Part shown: piece by piece, positions 19,063 to 28,657 of the stretch
Layout: each line of letters starts with the position of its first letter
Numbering within the stretch: the first letter of the stretch is position 1
Assembly (NCBI GenBank): GCA_964370395.1
Contig: CAYJIZ010000001.1
Coordinates: forward strand, 1-64,000
Length of the DNA: 64,000 bases
From: JBGUVL01 sp964370395
Lineage (GTDB): Bacteria; Bacillota_I; Bacilli_A; Erysipelotrichales; Erysipelotrichaceae
Reading direction: 5' to 3'
Translations under genes and position numbers: made by a program
Notes under the pieces: generated by a model
The model's input: only the letters and a program-made list of their open reading frames with translations
Told to the model about the DNA's origin: nothing
Databases searched by the model: none

Positions 19063-19806
19063 ATGAGAAAACCTATTATCGTTGGAAACTGGAAAATGAA
19101 TAAAACAATTGCAGAAGCATTAGAATTTGTTGCTGCAGTTGATGGAAATGTTCACGATGATGCTACATTTGGAGTGGGTACTTCATTTATCGCATTAAAC
19201 GAAACAAACAAAGCTGCAAAAAACTTAATCGTTGCTGCAGAAAACTGCCATTTTGAAGACAATGGAGCATACACTGGTGAAGTAAGTGTTCCAATGTTAG
19301 AAGAAATCGGTGTAAAATACTGTATTATTGGACACTCTGAAAGAAGAGAAATGTTTGGTGATACAGATGAAACTGTAAACAAAAAAGCAAAACGCTTAAT
19401 CAAAGCTGGAATTACACCAATCTTATGTATCGGTGAAACAGAAGCGCAATACGATGCAAACGAAACAGAAAAAGTAATCCGTGAACAATTAACTGGATCT
19501 TTGGCTGATTTATGTGCTGATTGCGTAGCAGATATTGTTATTGCTTACGAACCAATCTGGGCAATCGGAACTGGAAAATCTGCAACGAAAGAAGATGCAC
19601 AAAACTGTTGTGCAATCGTACGTGACCAAGTAAAAGTAATGTATGGTGAAGATGCTGCAAACAAAGTTAGAGTACAATACGGTGGATCTGTAAAACCAGA
19701 AAACATCGCTGACTACATGGCTTGTCCTGATATCGATGGAGCATTAATCGGTGGAGCAAGTTTAAAAGCTGATTCATTCAATGAAATTATTGCGAAAGTA
19801 AAATAA
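19063..19806 (+). CDS. tpiA: Triosephosphate isomerase
   Basis: A 247-residue TIM barrel that interconverts dihydroxyacetone phosphate and glyceraldehyde-3-phosphate. The catalytic Lys is in GNWKMNK (residues 8-14), His in IIGHSERRE, and Glu in AYEPIWAIGTG. The flexible loop 6 is intact (WAIGTGKSA) and the phosphate loop YGGSVKPEN is present. It lies just behind pgk with GGGAG before the start and is followed by a terminator. Confidence 0.97.
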   Translation: MRKPIIVGNWKMNKTIAEALEFVAAVDGNVHDDATFGVGTSFIALNETNKAAKNLIVAAENCHFEDNGAYTGEVSVPMLEEIGVKYCIIGHSERREMFGDTDETVNKKAKRLIKAGITPILCIGETEAQYDANETEKVIREQLTGSLADLCADCVADIVIAYEPIWAIGTGKSATKEDAQNCCAIVRDQVKVMYGEDAANKVRVQYGGSVKPENIADYMACPDIDGALIGGASLKADSFNEIIAKVK

Positions 19807-19816
19807 ATAAGCTAAG

Positions 19817-19852
19817 ATAAGTCATTTCGATAAGAGATGACTTATTTTTTTG
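19817..19852 (+). terminator. Terminator after tpiA
   Basis: Stem ATAAGTCAT/ATGACTTAT with T-run immediately downstream of tpiA. Confidence 0.85.
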
Positions 19853-19967
19853 TTTGCGAAAGGAAAGAAATGTTCCATAATTTTACTTTTTTGTGTAAAT
19901 TTTTTCATGAAACGATGAAATTTAATGAAAAAAATGTGTAGATAACTGAAAAATATGTGACGAGATA

Positions 19968-19996
19968 TTGTCAACCGTATGAAAATGTAATATAAT
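19968..19996 (+). promoter_or_regulatory. Promoter of the opp operon
   Basis: TTGTCA and TATAAT are exactly 17 bases apart, about 44 bases before the substrate-binding protein start. Confidence 0.8.
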
Positions 19997-20039
19997 GAAG
20001 ACATTATCAATAGTATATTGATGAGGGAGGAAACAAGAC

Positions 20040-21755
20040 ATGAAAAAACTATTTGCAACGGTAGCTACATTTGTTATGGCGCTATCATTAGTAGCTTGTG
20101 GATCTGGTGGTTCTAGCAACACTCTTACAATGGGTGCAGAAGAATTATCAGGTACATTCTCACCAATCTATTACAGTTCATCATATGATGGATACGTGGT
20201 TGATTTAGTTTACAACAAACTATTCGAATACGACTACGATTCAAAATTACAACCTGTATTAGCTGAGAGCTACGAAGAAGATGAAACAAGTATTACTGTA
20301 AAATTAAAGAAAGGAATCAAATTCTCTGATGGAACTAAATTTGACGCGAAAGACGTTGAATTCACTTTCAAAGTAGTATCTGACCCTTCTTACTCTGGAC
20401 GTTACGCTGGGGTTACAAAATACATGAGTGGATACTCAACTTACTCTGATATCGTTAACATCAAAGATAAAAAAGCAAAAGATATCGTTGAACCTGCATT
20501 CCCTGGAATTGAAGTAATCGATAAAAATACTATTAAATTTACTTTCGATGCACCAAGAAATGACAAATTAACTACAATTTCTGGATTTGCTATGATGTCA
20601 TATGACCAATTTAAAGATGACTATTCTTATGGAAACACAAAACCATTAGAAAAAGCAATGAAAAAACCTATCGGAACTGGACCATACGTATTAAACAAAT
20701 GGGAAGCTGGTTCTGGAGCTTCATTAAGTAAAAATGAAAACTACTTTGGAGATGGTTACGCAATTGAAAACGTAATTATTAAACCAGTAGAAATGTCAAC
20801 AGAATACCAAGAATTAGAATCTGGAAATGTTGATTTATTAGCTGCTATGATCGAACCTAAGAAAATCGGACCAGCTAGTTCAAACAAAGACTTAAAATTA
20901 AACAACTACCCACGTGGTGGTATGGGATACATTGGATTCAACACTGCAAATGGATCAACTTCTGACAACGCTGTTCGTCAAGCAATGGCATTTGGATTTG
21001 ACCGTCAAGCATTCGTTGATTCTTACTACGAATGTAAAAAATGTAAAGGGTTAGACGGTGTAGAAATCGGATATACTCCTACAACTTACAACAACCCACT
21101 TTCTCCATTAGGACCAGTAATTAGAGGAGAAGAAACAGTGGAAGGATTAGAAACTTACGCATTTGATGTTGAAAAAGCAAAAGCGACGTTAGACGCTGCT
21201 GGTTGGGTAGACACAAATGGTGATGGAATCCGTGAAAAAGCTGGACAAAACTTAGAAATCAAAATCTTAGCGATTAAAGATCACGATATTCTTGATAACT
21301 TAATTCCAATGTGGAAAAAAACTTGGGGTGAACAAATGGGTGCAGACGTAAAAGTTGCAACTGTTGACTTCAACACATTATTAGAAAAACTATATTCTGA
21401 TGCTGCATTACCTGAATGGAATGTTTACTTCTTAGCAACATCTTATACATCAGACTCTATGACTGATATCTTAACTACATTCCACTCTGATTACGCAAAA
21501 GAAAATAATGATAACTATCCTCGTTTAAAAGATCCTGAATTGGATGCATTGATGGAACAAGGATTACAAGAGGTAGACCCAGTTAAAGCATTAGCTATTT
21601 GGGAACAAGTTCAAATCAGAATTAATGAAGATATGTCAATTCTTCCAGTATATGGAAACACATACTTCGACATTTACAACAAGAAAATCAAAAACTTCAA
21701 AACTAGTTCATTATACAACTGGACGAAAGCGTTAAAAGACGCTACGATTGAATAG
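20040..21755 (+). CDS. oppA: Peptide ABC transporter substrate-binding lipoprotein
   Basis: A 571-residue SBP_bac_5 family protein. The signal peptide ends in the lipobox SLVAC (Cys at about 20), followed by a Gly/Ser linker, so it should be tethered outside the membrane. The family motif region VKLKKGIKFSDGTKFDAKDVEFTFKVV is at about residues 85-110, and TGPYVLNKWEAG is near 215. It delivers oligopeptides (or related solutes such as nickel or glycosides in other members) to the permease. Four transport genes follow after a hairpin at 21793, so it heads the operon. Confidence 0.9.
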   Translation: MKKLFATVATFVMALSLVACGSGGSSNTLTMGAEELSGTFSPIYYSSSYDGYVVDLVYNKLFEYDYDSKLQPVLAESYEEDETSITVKLKKGIKFSDGTKFDAKDVEFTFKVVSDPSYSGRYAGVTKYMSGYSTYSDIVNIKDKKAKDIVEPAFPGIEVIDKNTIKFTFDAPRNDKLTTISGFAMMSYDQFKDDYSYGNTKPLEKAMKKPIGTGPYVLNKWEAGSGASLSKNENYFGDGYAIENVIIKPVEMSTEYQELESGNVDLLAAMIEPKKIGPASSNKDLKLNNYPRGGMGYIGFNTANGSTSDNAVRQAMAFGFDRQAFVDSYYECKKCKGLDGVEIGYTPTTYNNPLSPLGPVIRGEETVEGLETYAFDVEKAKATLDAAGWVDTNGDGIREKAGQNLEIKILAIKDHDILDNLIPMWKKTWGEQMGADVKVATVDFNTLLEKLYSDAALPEWNVYFLATSYTSDSMTDILTTFHSDYAKENNDNYPRLKDPELDALMEQGLQEVDPVKALAIWEQVQIRINEDMSILPVYGNTYFDIYNKKIKNFKTSSLYNWTKALKDATIE

Positions 21756-21792
21756 TTTTTAATGAGTATTGCATAGTAAAATGTGTTCAAAA

Positions 21793-21821
21793 AAGAGCAA
21801 GTAAATACTTGCTCTTATTTA
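21793..21821 (+). terminator. Hairpin between oppA and oppB (partial terminator)
   Basis: Perfect 11-bp stem AAGAGCAAGTA/TACTTGCTCTT followed by ATTTATG, a short and interrupted T-tract. It probably lets part of transcription through, giving more binding protein than permease. Confidence 0.7.
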
Positions 21822-21864
21822 TGTCTAGTAGTATAATTGATGTATTATTTTAGGAGGCGATTTA

Positions 21865-22845
21865 ATGTTTAAATACATTTTAAAACGTTTATTAAATCTA
21901 ATCCCTGTATTGTTTATTATTTCAGTGGCAATCTTCGCTACCGTTAAAGGTATGCCTGGAGATCCAGTAAATGCGTACCTAGGAGCAGGAACGCGTGCAA
22001 CACCTGAACAGAAGGAACAAATTAGGGAGCAATTAGGTTTAAATAAATCAATACCCGAACAATATGTGATTTGGGTGTCTAATTTTGCAAAAGGTGATTT
22101 GGGAGAATCAACGAAGTTTAAAGCTCCTGTAGCTGATATTATCGGTGAATATGTATGGAATACATTTTTATTAAATGCTGTTTCATTAATTGTAGCAATT
22201 TTAATATCAATTCCAATTGGGATAAAGCAAGCAACCAAGAAATTTTCTAAGTTTGATAACTTTTGGACGGTATTCTCATTACTTGGGGTATCGGTACCTA
22301 CATTCTTCTTTGCATTGATATTAATTTTCTATATTGCGCTACCTTCTGGATTTATTCCAGTAAATGGAATGCGTACACCAAGTCTAGCTATGTTTGGTTA
22401 TAGCAGTATTTTCCAAGAAATTGGAGATATTGGACTACATATGTTGTTACCAACAATCGTATTGGCATTCGGAAGTTTTGCGACATTCTCGCGTTATGTA
22501 AGAAGTGCGATGATTGATGTTATCAACCAAGATTATATTCGTACAGCTCGTGCCAAAGGATTAAAGGAAAAAGTAGTAATCTATCGACACGCTTTTAAGA
22601 ATGCCTTAATTCCTTTAGTAACATTATTAGGATTGTACATTCCTTCCTTATTTAGTGGAGCGATGATTTTAGAGTCTGTTTTCTTATGGCCAGGATTAGG
22701 AAAAATCTTAATCGATGCGATCAATGGACAAGACCAAAGTATTATTACGGCTTGTTTGATGTTCTCTGCAATTTTAATGGTATTAGGAAACTTATTATCT
22801 GATGTATTGTATTCCGTGGTCGACCCACGTGTAAAAGTAGAATAG
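21865..22845 (+). CDS. oppB: Peptide ABC transporter permease, OppB-like
   Basis: A 326-residue inner-membrane permease with six predicted transmembrane segments. The N-terminal MFKYILKRLLNLIPVLFIISV and the GxPGDPVNAYLG region are characteristic of the OppB/DppB family, and the EAA loop (TARAKGLKEKVVIYRHAFKNALIPL) that docks on the ATPase is near residue 230. AGGAGG precedes the ATG. It forms the channel together with OppC. Confidence 0.93.
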   Translation: MFKYILKRLLNLIPVLFIISVAIFATVKGMPGDPVNAYLGAGTRATPEQKEQIREQLGLNKSIPEQYVIWVSNFAKGDLGESTKFKAPVADIIGEYVWNTFLLNAVSLIVAILISIPIGIKQATKKFSKFDNFWTVFSLLGVSVPTFFFALILIFYIALPSGFIPVNGMRTPSLAMFGYSSIFQEIGDIGLHMLLPTIVLAFGSFATFSRYVRSAMIDVINQDYIRTARAKGLKEKVVIYRHAFKNALIPLVTLLGLYIPSLFSGAMILESVFLWPGLGKILIDAINGQDQSIITACLMFSAILMVLGNLLSDVLYSVVDPRVKVE

Positions 22846-22857
22846 GGGTGATTTGTA

Positions 22858-23775
22858 ATGGCGAAAGAAAAAGAGTTGGATGCTCTTCTTTTAGAAGAGA
22901 GAAAAAACGAAACAATGGGTCCATGGCAAATTGCTTGGAAGAAGTTTCGTAAAAATAAAATAGCAATGACAGGATTAGTCATTTTCGTATTAATCGTATT
23001 GGCAGTTATTTTTGTGCCGATGATTATGAACATCAATGTTAATGACTATGACTTTGGAAAAAAATATATGGCACCTAGTGCAGAACATTTATTAGGAACA
23101 GACCAACAAGGTCGTGATTTACTATTCCGTCTATTTTTAGGAGGACGTATTTCCATCTTAGTAGGTGTGATCTCAGCAGCGATTACTGTTGTATTAGGAT
23201 GTTTAGTTGGTGGAGTTGCCGGGTATTATGGAGGATGGATTGACAACTTGTTAATGCGTTTTTCAGAAATCGTGTATTCTTTACCATTTACACCACTTAT
23301 TTTAGTATTAGCATTTAATATGCTTTGGACTCCCTCAAGTACTAAAATGTATGTAGTGTCATTTTTAATCGGGATCTTATCGTGGCCAGGATTGGCACGT
23401 TTGGTTCGTGGACAAATTTTATCATTGCGTGAACAAGAATTCATGCAAGCTTGTGAAGCGTTAGGTCTTAGCGATTTTTCTAAGATTTTCAAACATTTAA
23501 TTCCTAATGTGTTATCAATGATTATTGTAAATGCTACCCTTTCTATGGCGAGTGCAATTTTAACGGAAGCAGCCTTATCTTTCTTAGGGATGGGGGTTAC
23601 TGCACCGACACCTTCGTGGGGTAACTTAATGCAGCTTGCTCGTAATACCGAGGTATTTCAAAACTACCCATGGAACTGGATGCCTGCAGGGATCATGTGT
23701 TTATTAACCGTAATTTCTATCAACTTAATTGGTGAAGGATTACGTGATGCATTTGACCCTAAGGATATACGATAG
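22858..23775 (+). CDS. oppC: Peptide ABC transporter permease, OppC-like
   Basis: A 305-residue permease with an N-terminal cytoplasmic stretch ending in WKKFRKNKIAMTGLVIF, the OppC_N motif. The periplasmic loop has HLLGTDQQGRDLLFRLFLGGRISILVG, and the EAA loop (EFMQACEALGLSDFSKIFKHLIPN) is near residue 200. Six transmembrane segments are predicted. It follows oppB by 12 bases. Confidence 0.93.
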   Translation: MAKEKELDALLLEERKNETMGPWQIAWKKFRKNKIAMTGLVIFVLIVLAVIFVPMIMNINVNDYDFGKKYMAPSAEHLLGTDQQGRDLLFRLFLGGRISILVGVISAAITVVLGCLVGGVAGYYGGWIDNLLMRFSEIVYSLPFTPLILVLAFNMLWTPSSTKMYVVSFLIGILSWPGLARLVRGQILSLREQEFMQACEALGLSDFSKIFKHLIPNVLSMIIVNATLSMASAILTEAALSFLGMGVTAPTPSWGNLMQLARNTEVFQNYPWNWMPAGIMCLLTVISINLIGEGLRDAFDPKDIR

Positions 23776-23785
23776 GAGTATGAGT

Positions 23786-24793
23786 ATGACAAAAGAGTAT
23801 GTAAAAAATAAAAAAATCTTAGATGTTGAAAACTTAAGAGTATACTTCTATACAGAAAAAGGAGTTTCAAAAGCAGTAGATGGAAACGACTTTAATATGT
23901 ACGAAAATGAAACATTAGCAATCGTAGGAGAATCAGGTTGTGGGAAAAGTGTTACCGCAATGAGTATCTTAGGACTTGTGGATGAACCAGGTAAAATTGA
24001 AGAAGGTAGTAAAATAATGTACGATGGGCAAAATCTAGCAACAATGGATGATGCTTCTATTCGTAATGTACGTGGAAATGACATTTCAATGATTTTCCAA
24101 GAACCGATGACTTCATTGAACCCGGTGTTTACTGTTGGACAACAAATTACTGAAAACATTCTTCTTCATGAAGATGTGACGAAAGACGAAGCAAACCAAC
24201 GTGCTGTTAACTTGTTAGAGATGGTTGGGATTTCTCGTCCTGAAAAAATTGTGAAGGATTACCCTCACCAATTATCAGGTGGAATGCGCCAACGTGTTAT
24301 GATTGCGATGGCATTGGCTTGTAGTCCAAAATTATTAATTGCGGATGAACCAACAACTGCGTTGGACGTTACCATTCAAGCACAAATTCTTTCATTGATG
24401 AATGATTTAAAAGAAAAAACAGGAACTTCAATCATGTTGATTACCCATGATTTAGGAGTAGTTGCACAAATGGCAGACAACGTAAACGTAATGTATGCTG
24501 GAAAAGTAGTAGAATCAGCACCAGTACGTGAATTGTTTAAAAATCCAAAACATCCATATACAATTGGATTAATGGAAAGTATGCCGTCTTTAAATACAGG
24601 AAAAGAACGTTTGAATGTAATTGAAGGAAGTGTACCAAACCCAGTTGATTTACCAAAAGGATGCTACTTTGCAGATCGTTGTAAAAATGTGATGGACTGC
24701 TGTCGTGAAGCACAACCGGAAACGGTGAAAATCGCTTCTCGTCATAGAGTAAGTTGTTTCCTTTACAAAAACGAAGATAAAAAGGAGGGGTAA
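23786..24793 (+). CDS. oppD: Peptide ABC transporter ATPase, OppD-like
   Basis: A 335-residue ATP-binding subunit. Walker A is GESGCGKSVT (about residue 45), Walker B LLIADEPTTALD, signature LSGGMRQR, and the H-loop ITHDLGV. The C-terminal oligopeptide-transporter extension includes a cysteine cluster (CYFADRCKNVMDCCREAQPE, about 290-310) that can hold an iron-sulfur cluster in this family. ATG 23786 is preferred to ATG 23780 because TAGGAG directly abuts the latter. The ribosome site overlaps the oppC stop. Confidence 0.93.
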   Translation: MTKEYVKNKKILDVENLRVYFYTEKGVSKAVDGNDFNMYENETLAIVGESGCGKSVTAMSILGLVDEPGKIEEGSKIMYDGQNLATMDDASIRNVRGNDISMIFQEPMTSLNPVFTVGQQITENILLHEDVTKDEANQRAVNLLEMVGISRPEKIVKDYPHQLSGGMRQRVMIAMALACSPKLLIADEPTTALDVTIQAQILSLMNDLKEKTGTSIMLITHDLGVVAQMADNVNVMYAGKVVESAPVRELFKNPKHPYTIGLMESMPSLNTGKERLNVIEGSVPNPVDLPKGCYFADRCKNVMDCCREAQPETVKIASRHRVSCFLYKNEDKKEG

Positions 24794-24794
24794 T

Positions 24795-25781
24795 ATGTCA
24801 AATGAGAAAAAAGTAATATTAGAAGTAAATGACTTAAAGAAATATTTCCCTCTTGGTAAAACTAGAATTAAAGAAGGAAAACCATGCATCAAGGCAGTGG
24901 ATGGAGTAAGCTTCAAATTATACGAAGGAGAAACATTAGGTCTTGTTGGAGAGTCTGGATGTGGGAAATCGACATTAGGACGTGCGATTATTCGTTTGCA
25001 TGAACCAACTAGTGGAGAAGTCATCTTCAAAGGGGAAAATGTATTAGCGAAAAGTCGTAAACAAATGCGTAAGTTACGTGAAGATATGCAATTTATCTTC
25101 CAAGATCCTTATAGTTCATTAAACCCTCGTATGAACATCTACAACATATTAAGTGAGCCAGTAGTGGCACATGGGATGTTCAAACGTGGAGAAGAATTAA
25201 AAGATTACGTTTTAGGATTAATGGAAACATGTGGGCTTCCTCCTTATTACTGTTATCGTTATCCACACCAATTCTCGGGTGGACAAAGACAACGTATCGG
25301 GATTGCTCGTTCCCTTGCCTTAAAACCATCTTTCATTATTTGTGATGAACCAGTATCTGCACTAGATGTTTCTATTCAATCACAAATTATTAACTTGATG
25401 ATGGATCTTCAAGAACGTGAAAAAATTTCATACATTTTCATCTCACATGATTTAAGTGTGGTAAAACACATTAGTGATCGTGTTGGGGTAATGTATTTAG
25501 GAACGTTAGTTGAGTTAGCTGACAAAGAAGAAATTTTTGCGAATCCTCAACACCCTTATACAAGAGCGTTGATGTCTGCCATTCCTCAACCTGACCCAGA
25601 CAAACGTACGGAAATGCACACGATTAAAGGTGAGATTCCAAGTAACGTGAATGTACCTAGTGGATGTAAGTTCCACCCTCGTTGTCCATTTGCGAAAGAG
25701 ATCTGTAGCCAAAAAGTACCTGAAGTAAAAGAAGTGAAACCAGGACACTTTTCCTACTGTCATTTTGCTGGAGAATTTTAG
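24795..25781 (+). CDS. oppF: Peptide ABC transporter ATPase, OppF-like
   Basis: A 328-residue partner ATPase. Walker A is GESGCGKSTLGR, signature FSGGQRQRIGIARSLAL, Walker B FIICDEPVSALDVS and H-loop ISHDLSVV. The family C-terminal extension carries GCKFHPRCPFAKEIC, again with clustered cysteines. It starts two bases after the oppD stop with AAGGAGGGG upstream, so the two ATPases are translated together as a heterodimer. Confidence 0.93.
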   Translation: MSNEKKVILEVNDLKKYFPLGKTRIKEGKPCIKAVDGVSFKLYEGETLGLVGESGCGKSTLGRAIIRLHEPTSGEVIFKGENVLAKSRKQMRKLREDMQFIFQDPYSSLNPRMNIYNILSEPVVAHGMFKRGEELKDYVLGLMETCGLPPYYCYRYPHQFSGGQRQRIGIARSLALKPSFIICDEPVSALDVSIQSQIINLMMDLQEREKISYIFISHDLSVVKHISDRVGVMYLGTLVELADKEEIFANPQHPYTRALMSAIPQPDPDKRTEMHTIKGEIPSNVNVPSGCKFHPRCPFAKEICSQKVPEVKEVKPGHFSYCHFAGEF

Positions 25782-25966
25782 TGGCAAGAGTTAAGATTCG
25801 AGATCTTTTAGCAAAGAAAGAAATACAACCTGGCAAAAAAGCAGATTTGGAGAAAAATGACTTACTAGCACTATTGATCGCAGCCGCTTCGGTATTCTTA
25901 CCAGCGCTGTTGGGAATGTTGCTTTTAGTCTATTTATTCATTCTAGCTTGGACTGCGTTTTTCTAG
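25781..25966 (+). CDS. Small single- or double-pass membrane protein at the end of the opp operon
   Basis: A 61-residue protein with a basic N-terminal half (KIRDLLAKKEIQPGKKADLEK) and a hydrophobic C-terminal half (about 31-61) that could span the membrane once or as a hairpin. The likely GTG start shares a base with the oppF stop (TAGTG) and has GGAG seven bases upstream, so translation is coupled to oppF. I do not recognise a family. Its position suggests a role with the transporter, but it could also be a non-functional frame. Confidence 0.5.
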   Translation: MARVKIRDLLAKKEIQPGKKADLEKNDLLALLIAAASVFLPALLGMLLLVYLFILAWTAFF

Positions 25967-25969
25967 ATA

Positions 25970-25998
25970 AGAATGCCAATTTGGCATTCTTTTTTTAT
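25970..25998 (+). terminator. Terminator of the opp operon
   Basis: Perfect stem AAGAATGCCAA/TTGGCATTCTT followed by a run of T. Confidence 0.9.
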
Positions 25999-26162
25999 GA
26001 CAAAATGGTTGTTGTTGTGACAAAAATGAGCAATTTTAAAAGGTGGTGTTAAGAAACGTTAAATTTGTGAAATTTTTAACAAAATCCATCACTTAATTGC
26101 TTTCAATTAGGGATTTTGTATGCTATACTATTGATGTAAAATTTACAAGGAGGATTTTGAAA

Positions 26163-27473
26163 ATGCCAATTATTATTGATGTGTATGCAAGAGAAGTAAT
26201 CGATTCTCGTGGTAACCCAACGGTAGAAGTAGAATTGACTACTGACTCTGGTGCTTATGGACGTGCAATGGTTCCAAGTGGAGCTAGTACAGGAGAAAGA
26301 GAAGCATTAGAATTACGTGATGGAGACAAATCTCGTTTCTTAGGAAAAGGTGTTTCTAAAGCAGTATCTAACGTTAACGATATTATTGCTGATGCAGTAA
26401 TCGGGTTAGATGTAACAAACCAAAACTTAATCGATAAAACAATGATCGACTTAGATGGAACTCCAGGAAAAGCAAAATTAGGAGCAAATGCAATCTTAGG
26501 TGTATCTATGGCTGCTGCTATTGCTGCTGCTGATTTCTATGGAATGCCATTATACAAATACTTCGGTGGATTCAATGGTAAAACATTACCAGTTCCAATG
26601 ATGAATGTTGTAAACGGTGGATCTCATGCAGATTCAACTGTAGACTTCCAAGAATTCATGATTATGCCAGTTGGTGCTTGTTGTATTAAAGAAGCATTAC
26701 GTATGGGAGCGGAAACATTCCATAACTTACGTTCTGTTTTAAAAGCAAAAGGATACAACACTAACGTTGGTGACGAAGGTGGATTTGCACCATCTTGTAA
26801 AGACGGAAACGAAGAACCTTTACAATTAATCGTTGAAGCGATTAAAGCTGCTGGATATGTTCCAGGTAAAGACATTTGTATCGCAATGGACGTTGCTGCA
26901 AGTGAATTCCACAACCATGAAACTGGAAACTACGACTTAGTAAAATCAGGACAAGGTACTAAAACAACTGAAGAAATGATCGATATGTATGCTGAATGGT
27001 GTGACAAATACCCAATCGTATCTATCGAAGACGGTCTTGGAGAAAGAGACTGGGATGGATGGAAGAAATTAACTGAACGTTTAGGAGACAAAATCCAATT
27101 AGTTGGAGATGACTTATTCGTTACTAACCCTTCAATCTTAAAAGAAGGAATTGAAAAAGGAATTGCTAACTCAATTCTTATTAAAGTTAACCAAATCGGT
27201 ACATTAACAGAAACTTTCGATGCTATTGAAATGGCTAAGAAAGCTGGATACACTTGTGTTGTATCTCACCGTTCTGGAGAAACTGAAGATTCAACTATCG
27301 CTGATATCGCTGTTGGATTAAACGCTGGTCAAATTAAAACTGGATCTATGTCTAGAACTGACCGTATTGCGAAATACAACCGTTTATTACGCATCGCTGA
27401 TGAATTAGATGACCGTGGAGAAAGCAAAATTGCTGAATACGAAGGAATGGACGCATTCTACAACGTTAAATAA
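26163..27473 (+). CDS. eno: Enolase
   Basis: A 436-residue glycolytic lyase converting 2-phosphoglycerate to phosphoenolpyruvate. Substrate and magnesium sites are visible: SRGNPTVEVE at the N-terminus, GASTG loop (about 39-43), NVGDEGGFAP, VSIEDGLGE, LVGDDLFVTNP, Lys in ILIKVNQIG and the signature SHRSGETEDSTIAD. ATG 26163 has AAGGAGG nine bases upstream. An extended -10 (TGCTATACT at 26121-26129) precedes it. The longer frame upstream runs through the promoter. Confidence 0.97.
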   Translation: MPIIIDVYAREVIDSRGNPTVEVELTTDSGAYGRAMVPSGASTGEREALELRDGDKSRFLGKGVSKAVSNVNDIIADAVIGLDVTNQNLIDKTMIDLDGTPGKAKLGANAILGVSMAAAIAAADFYGMPLYKYFGGFNGKTLPVPMMNVVNGGSHADSTVDFQEFMIMPVGACCIKEALRMGAETFHNLRSVLKAKGYNTNVGDEGGFAPSCKDGNEEPLQLIVEAIKAAGYVPGKDICIAMDVAASEFHNHETGNYDLVKSGQGTKTTEEMIDMYAEWCDKYPIVSIEDGLGERDWDGWKKLTERLGDKIQLVGDDLFVTNPSILKEGIEKGIANSILIKVNQIGTLTETFDAIEMAKKAGYTCVVSHRSGETEDSTIADIAVGLNAGQIKTGSMSRTDRIAKYNRLLRIADELDDRGESKIAEYEGMDAFYNVK

Positions 27474-27484
27474 TTAAATTTACA

Positions 27485-27513
27485 AAAAGGTTCCTATTTA
27501 GGAATCTTTTTTT
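27485..27513 (+). terminator. Terminator after eno
   Basis: Stem AGGTTCCT/AGGAATCT (one G-T pair) with ATTT loop and a seven-T run. Confidence 0.8.
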
Positions 27514-27538
27514 ATGGTCATGGTGGTATAATACTATT

Positions 27539-28561
27539 ATGAATATCCAAGATATAAGAGCGTTGGTATTTCACAACCAACATATTACCAATCCAGTACA
27601 ATCGAAACAAGTTGTGAAAGACATGTGTGGTTTACAAGCACAGTTCTTTAATCATCCACGTTTTGCGCTTAAAGTACGCAGTGTAGATTATGAGGATGCT
27701 TTGTTTGAAGAACAGATGATTAAGACATGGACATTAAGAGGTACCTTGCATATGATTCATGAGGAAGACTTTCCTATGTTTATGGCAGTGCATCGTTTGC
27801 CTACTTGGTTTGACAAGTACAATGCGGATATTGATTTGGATCGAATTGCGGGTTTAGTAGAATCGTATTTAAAGAACCATCCTACCATAACAAGAAAACA
27901 GTTAGGGGTTTTAATGGAAGAAGCGAATTTCACAAGCAAAGCAATCGAAGTGGCAACCAATGCTTGGGGTGGTATTTTCATGAAATTATGCCATGAGGGT
28001 AAATTGGTGTTTTCTGGCGTCTGTGAGCGTGATTTTAAATGCAAGGAGCCATTTAGTGAAATGTTGGAAAACGACGCTAAGAGAGAACTGTTGCTACGTT
28101 ATTTCACGAATTATGGACCAGCAACGATAAATGATGCAGCGTATTTCACTAAATTTAAAAAACGAGAGATACTAGCGATAGTGCGTATGCTTCCTTTGCA
28201 ACAATGCGAAGTAGAAAACAGAGTGTATTATTATGTTGCGAATAAACAAGCGTGTAAACCTATTCCTGAAGTACTCTTTCTAGGTTGTTTTGATCCTTTG
28301 TTGTTGGGGTACGAAAAGAAGGAAAGTTTGTTTTTAAAGAAAGAACACATTCGTGGAATCTTTAATTTAACAGGTATTGTCTTTGCACCAATCCTATACA
28401 ATGGAATGATTATTGGACGATGGAAAGCCAATAAAAAAGTAATGGAATGCAGTATGTTTGAAAACATTACGAAAAAACAGCAACAAGTCATAACAGATTT
28501 TGTTTTAAAAGGAGATTTTAATTGCAAAGAAGTTGTGTTTATACAATTTGCTTTTGTATAA
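27539..28561 (+). CDS. AlkZ-like winged-helix DNA glycosylase family protein
   Basis: A 340-residue protein of the HTH_42/AlkZ (YcaQ) family, tandem winged helices that unhook alkylated or cross-linked bases in characterised members. The N-terminal GLQAQF supplies the family's Gln-x-Gln motif (about residues 32-35) and TWTLRGTLHMI matches the conserved R-x-TLH segment. It is slightly shorter than typical members. A TGGTATAAT (extended -10) ends only six bases before the ATG and there is no ribosome binding site, so the mRNA may be leaderless. Function is inferred from the family. Confidence 0.78.
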   Translation: MNIQDIRALVFHNQHITNPVQSKQVVKDMCGLQAQFFNHPRFALKVRSVDYEDALFEEQMIKTWTLRGTLHMIHEEDFPMFMAVHRLPTWFDKYNADIDLDRIAGLVESYLKNHPTITRKQLGVLMEEANFTSKAIEVATNAWGGIFMKLCHEGKLVFSGVCERDFKCKEPFSEMLENDAKRELLLRYFTNYGPATINDAAYFTKFKKREILAIVRMLPLQQCEVENRVYYYVANKQACKPIPEVLFLGCFDPLLLGYEKKESLFLKKEHIRGIFNLTGIVFAPILYNGMIIGRWKANKKVMECSMFENITKKQQQVITDFVLKGDFNCKEVVFIQFAFV

Positions 28562-28601
28562 TTTATGACATTTTAAGTAGTTACGCTTTTGTAAACAAAA
28601 G

Positions 28602-28629
28602 TTGTAATTTGTGATTGATGTGGTATAAT
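28602..28629 (+). promoter_or_regulatory. Promoter of secG-rnr-smpB
   Basis: TTGTAA and an extended TGG-TATAAT box with 16-base spacing lie about 30 bases before secG. Confidence 0.7.
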
Positions 28630-28657
28630 AGAAAAGCAAAGTGAGGAGGATTCAAAA

